Assembly (NCBI GenBank): GCA_045541305.1
Contig: JAZQIV010000094.1
Span: forward strand, 1 to 23,365
Direction: 5' to 3'
Source of the DNA: RGIG3009 sp045541305
Lineage (GTDB): Bacteria; Bacillota; Clostridia; Oscillospirales; Acutalibacteraceae
Length of the DNA stretch: 23,365 nucleotides
The position numbers and the translations under genes are program-made. Below are positions 20,376 through 23,365 of the stretch, one piece after another. The notes under the pieces were generated by a model. It ran no database searches. It was not told the origin of the DNA and saw only the letters and a list, made by a program, of their open reading frames with translations. The first letter of the stretch is position 1; each line of letters starts with the position of its first letter.

Positions 20376-23365
20376 ATGATTCTTCGATGGCTTGGAGGGC
20401 TTCGCGTAGGGTGTCAAGCGAGGATAAACCGTCTTTGATCTTGACAGCCAAATATGGTTTTGGGCCGGCGTTTATCATGACGCGGCCGGGGAGTGCCGCG
20501 CTCATTTTGGAGCCGAGCGGCAGATTCAACGTGCGTTGATACAACAGCAGTGTATCGGCCGTCTGCTTGACTTCATAAATACCGGCGTTGGCCGCCATAT
20601 TGCGCAGTAATGCGACCTCGACCAAGCCTTGCACCGCCAGCGGCGGTTCGCCGAAACGGTCGATAAGCTCATCGTACACGTCGAGGGAATCTTCCTCGGT
20701 GCGGATATCTGCGATGCGGCGGTACATATCGAGCCGCTGTGCGTTGGTGGCGATATAGCTTTCGGGAATGTGTGCCGAAACGGGCAGATCGATCAGGCAT
20801 TCTGCTTCGCGGGTTTTGGGCTTGCCTTTTTCTTCGTCCACGGCTTCGGCCAGCAGGCGGAGATACAGATCGTAACCGACGGCTTCCATGTGCCCGTGCT
20901 GCTGCGCACCGAGCAGGTTGCCCGCGCCGCGGATTTCCATATCGCGCATGGCGATTTTGAAGCCGGCGCCGAATTCCGTGAATTCGCGGATGGCCTCCAA
21001 CCGCTTGGCGGAAACATCCGTGAGTACCTTGCCGCGCAGGAACGTGAGGTACGCAAACGCGCGGCGGGAAGAACGACCGACGCGACCGCGCAGCTGATGC
21101 AGCTGTGACAGACCGAAGCGGTCGGCGTTTTCGATGATGAGGGTGTTGACGTTGGGAACGTCGACGCCCGTTTCGATGATGGTGGTGCACACCAGCACGT
21201 CGATTTCGTGGTCGATGACCTGCCGCCAGATATCCGACATTTCTTCTTCCGACATTTTGCCGTGTGCAAACGCAATGCGCGCTTCGGGGATGCGCATCTG
21301 TAAACCGGCGGCACAGCGTTCGATGGAATCGGTGCGGTTGTGCACGTAGTATACCTGGCCGCCGCGCCGCAGTTCCCGACGGATCGCATCCGCGATGATG
21401 CCGTTATCGTGCTCCAGCACGTAGGTTTGCACGGGGCGGCGATCCTGCGGGGCTTCTTCGATGATGGACATATCGCGAATGCCGCTCATCGCCATGTTCA
21501 GCGTGCGCGGAATGGGGGTGGCGGATAAAGTGAGCACGTCAACCTGCGGTGCGAGCTCCTTGATGCGTTCTTTTTGGGCAACGCCGAACCGCTGCTCCTC
21601 GTCCACGATGAACAGACCGAGGTTGCGGAATTTGACGTCTTTGGACAGCATGCGGTGCGTGCCGACCACGATATCGAGCTTGCCGGTGGCCAAATCTTTT
21701 AAAATGCGTTCTTGTTGTTTGGGGGTGCGGAATCGCGAAAGCATTTCGATCTGCACGGGGAAGCCGTCGAACCGTTTGACGAGCGTGTTGTAGTGCTGGA
21801 ACGCCAAAATGGTGGTGGGCACGAGCAACACGCATTGCTTGCTTTGGGAGACGCACTTGAACGCGGCGCGCAGCGCCACTTCGGTTTTACCGAAGCCGAC
21901 GTCGCCGCACAGCAGGCCGTCCATGGGAACGGGACGTTCCATATCGGCTTTGATTTCTTCGATGCAGCGCAGTTGGTCCTCGGTTTCCTCAAACTCAAAA
22001 TGGCGCTCAAAATCGTATTGCCATTCGGTGTCGGGATCGAAGCCGAAGCCGGGGGTTGCCATGCGTTGGGAATACAGCTGAATGAGATCCTTGGCGATAT
22101 CCTTGACCGCCGAGCGCACGCGCGCTTTGGTTTTTTGCCATTCCTGGCCGCCGAGGCGGTGCAGGCGAACCGTGACGTCTTCTTTGTTGCCGATGTATTT
22201 GGACACAAGGTCCAGTTGGGTAACGGGGACGTACAACGTATCCCCTTTATCGTATTGCAATTTGAGATAGTCTTTTACAACACCCTGCACCTGCAGCTGG
22301 TGGATGCCCTGATACAAACCGATGCCGTGAGCGGCGTGGACGATATAATCGCCGACGGTAAGCTCCGACAAGCTGTGAATTTCAGCACCCGCGTGGCGCA
22401 CGTGCCGCCGTTTGCGGCGCGTGGTATTGATGCGACCGTGGGTGATGACGGTGAGCCCGATATCGGGGAATTCCGCGCCCGCCGACAAGCCGCCGCACAG
22501 CACCAGCACACGGTCGCGCAGCGGTTTTTCGGGGGATTTGGCAAACAGGGCGGGGATGCCCTGCTTTTGCAGGTCGTCGGCAAGGGTTTGTGCGTTTTTC
22601 TCCTCGGCGCCGGCCAGCACAACACACGCCATGTGACGGGACAGACAATCCTGCAGATCCTCACACAACAGCGAAATGCCGCCCGACCACACGGGGAGCT
22701 GACGGCAGGTGAGGTTGTGAAGCGCGCGCACGGTGGAATCGCTGCTGCTGCGCGCAAAGGTTTCCATCAGTATGGTGGGGTGTGATTCCAAACAACGCGC
22801 CAGGTCCTCGGCATCCATTTGATACCGACACAGCTCCTTGCACAGCAGTCCTTCTTCCAGCAAAGCGCCGATATCCTCCTGCAGCTGCCAATCGGCGGTG
22901 CGCAAGCGTTCGCGGACCTTGGCGTTTTCGGACAAGACAACCAGCGCATCCGGTGCGTAGTCTAACGCGGTGGCGCGGGTGGGATAGATGAGCGGGAGAT
23001 AACGATCGGTTGCGGAAAGCGGGGCACCGCCACGCAGGCGGTCCACGTCCCGGAGCAGGTTTTCGCGCACGGTGGCGGCGTGCTTTCCGCCAAGGGAATC
23101 CGACAGTGCGGTGATACGGGAGGCGAGCTCTTCGGTGTTTTCGCAGAAGATTTCGCTGGCGGGGGGGATATCCACGGACGGCAACGGATCGGTGCGCCGC
23201 TGGGAGAGAATATCGAAAAAGGAGATCGTATCCACCGTGTCGCCCCACAACTCAATGCGGATGGGGGAGGCGTTTTGCGCGGGATACACATCGATGGTGC
23301 CGCCACGCACGGCGTATTGCCCCGCGCCCTCGATCTGGTCGCAACGGGAATAGCCGATGGCGGCG
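20374..23365 (-). CDS. mfd: Transcription-repair coupling factor (5' part cut by window edge)
   Basis: Mfd displaces RNA polymerase stalled at DNA damage and recruits the UvrA/B excision repair enzymes. About 996 residues are visible; the frame continues open through the window end (GYSRCDQIEGAGQYAVRGG is read just inside it). Roughly the first 120-150 residues, the start of the UvrB-like domain, are therefore outside. Visible in order are RGGTIDVYP of the UvrB-like region and the RNA polymerase-interacting domain starting LTVGDYIVHAAHGIGLYQGI. The helicase follows with Walker A GDVGFGKTE, box DEEQRFG, SATPIPRTLNMA and RGRVGRS, and last the C-terminal regulatory domain with LIDLPVSAHIPESYI. 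All motifs are intact. The gene faces degV and ends in the shared terminator. Confidence 0.97.
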   Translation of the reverse strand, partial: AAIGYSRCDQIEGAGQYAVRGGTIDVYPAQNASPIRIELWGDTVDTISFFDILSQRRTDPLPSVDIPPASEIFCENTEELASRITALSDSLGGKHAATVRENLLRDVDRLRGGAPLSATDRYLPLIYPTRATALDYAPDALVVLSENAKVRERLRTADWQLQEDIGALLEEGLLCKELCRYQMDAEDLARCLESHPTILMETFARSSSDSTVRALHNLTCRQLPVWSGGISLLCEDLQDCLSRHMACVVLAGAEEKNAQTLADDLQKQGIPALFAKSPEKPLRDRVLVLCGGLSAGAEFPDIGLTVITHGRINTTRRKRRHVRHAGAEIHSLSELTVGDYIVHAAHGIGLYQGIHQLQVQGVVKDYLKLQYDKGDTLYVPVTQLDLVSKYIGNKEDVTVRLHRLGGQEWQKTKARVRSAVKDIAKDLIQLYSQRMATPGFGFDPDTEWQYDFERHFEFEETEDQLRCIEEIKADMERPVPMDGLLCGDVGFGKTEVALRAAFKCVSQSKQCVLLVPTTILAFQHYNTLVKRFDGFPVQIEMLSRFRTPKQQERILKDLATGKLDIVVGTHRMLSKDVKFRNLGLFIVDEEQRFGVAQKERIKELAPQVDVLTLSATPIPRTLNMAMSGIRDMSIIEEAPQDRRPVQTYVLEHDNGIIADAIRRELRRGGQVYYVHNRTDSIERCAAGLQMRIPEARIAFAHGKMSEEEMSDIWRQVIDHEIDVLVCTTIIETGVDVPNVNTLIIENADRFGLSQLHQLRGRVGRSSRRAFAYLTFLRGKVLTDVSAKRLEAIREFTEFGAGFKIAMRDMEIRGAGNLLGAQQHGHMEAVGYDLYLRLLAEAVDEEKGKPKTREAECLIDLPVSAHIPESYIATNAQRLDMYRRIADIRTEEDSLDVYDELIDRFGEPPLAVQGLVEVALLRNMAANAGIYEVKQTADTLLLYQRTLNLPLGSKMSAALPGRVMINAGPKPYLAVKIKDGLSSLDTLREALQAIEES

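Noticed and set aside
21712..22785. Open frame of 357 codons on the plus strand opposite mfd
   Set aside because: It is a shadow of the mfd coding frame; the mfd helicase motifs are intact across it and no initiation signals precede it.
1..23365. CRISPR arrays, insertion sequences, phage genes, tRNA or rRNA
   Set aside because: No regularly spaced repeats of CRISPR size, no transposase or integrase motifs, and no tRNA or rRNA sequence were noticed; the window looks like core chromosome.

Overview
The window reads as chromosomal DNA of a moderately GC-rich Firmicute, most likely a Clostridia / Oscillospiraceae-type anaerobe. This rests on strong AGGAGG-type ribosome sites, sigma-A promoters with 17-bp spacers, FtsL/DivIB-type division proteins, two tandem PASTA penicillin-binding proteins as in the Bacillus pbpB-spoVD pair, and the gene order of the division and cell wall (dcw) cluster. 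The organism assignment is inferred from gene content only; no rRNA is present. MurE carries the DNPR signature of meso-diaminopimelate-adding enzymes, so a DAP-type peptidoglycan is predicted.

Layout. Bases 1-1881: the tail of an unidentified gene, then lgt (lipoprotein diacylglyceryl transferase) and folD, packed with overlaps. Bases 1882-2395: a small unrecognised three-helix membrane protein with its own sigma-A promoter, a 5'-UTR palindrome and a strong terminator. Bases 2397-3438: an AEC-family permease as a single-gene unit; its true start is probably a GTG. Bases 3477-17322: the dcw operon, mraZ-rsmH-ftsL-PBP-PBP-murE-mraY-ftsW-murG-murA-ftsQ(divIB), driven by one clear promoter followed by an array of three MraZ-type repeats. 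Bases 17350-18561: ftsZ, with two overlapping consensus promoters and its own terminator. Bases 18584-19338: a TtcA-like tRNA thiolation enzyme. Bases 19493-20329: a DegV lipid-binding protein, converging on mfd (minus strand, N-terminus cut by the window edge) across a shared terminator.

The dcw genes supply successive steps of wall synthesis: MurA makes UDP-MurNAc precursor, MurE adds the third amino acid, MraY and MurG make lipid I and II, and FtsW with the class B PBPs polymerise and cross-link septal wall. FtsL, FtsQ/DivIB and FtsZ organise the septum. MraZ and RsmH are the usual regulatory and rRNA-modifying first genes. murD is absent from its usual place between mraY and ftsW, and ftsA is absent before ftsZ.

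The least explained parts are non-coding. The 138-base gap between ftsL and the first PBP could fold into several helices, contains an eight-codon upstream frame with an ideal ribosome site, and could pair with the PBP ribosome site; it is a candidate cis-regulatory RNA. Three DnaA-box-like 9-mers lie in the mraZ leader. The small membrane protein at 2002 has an unusual promoter-proximal palindrome region.
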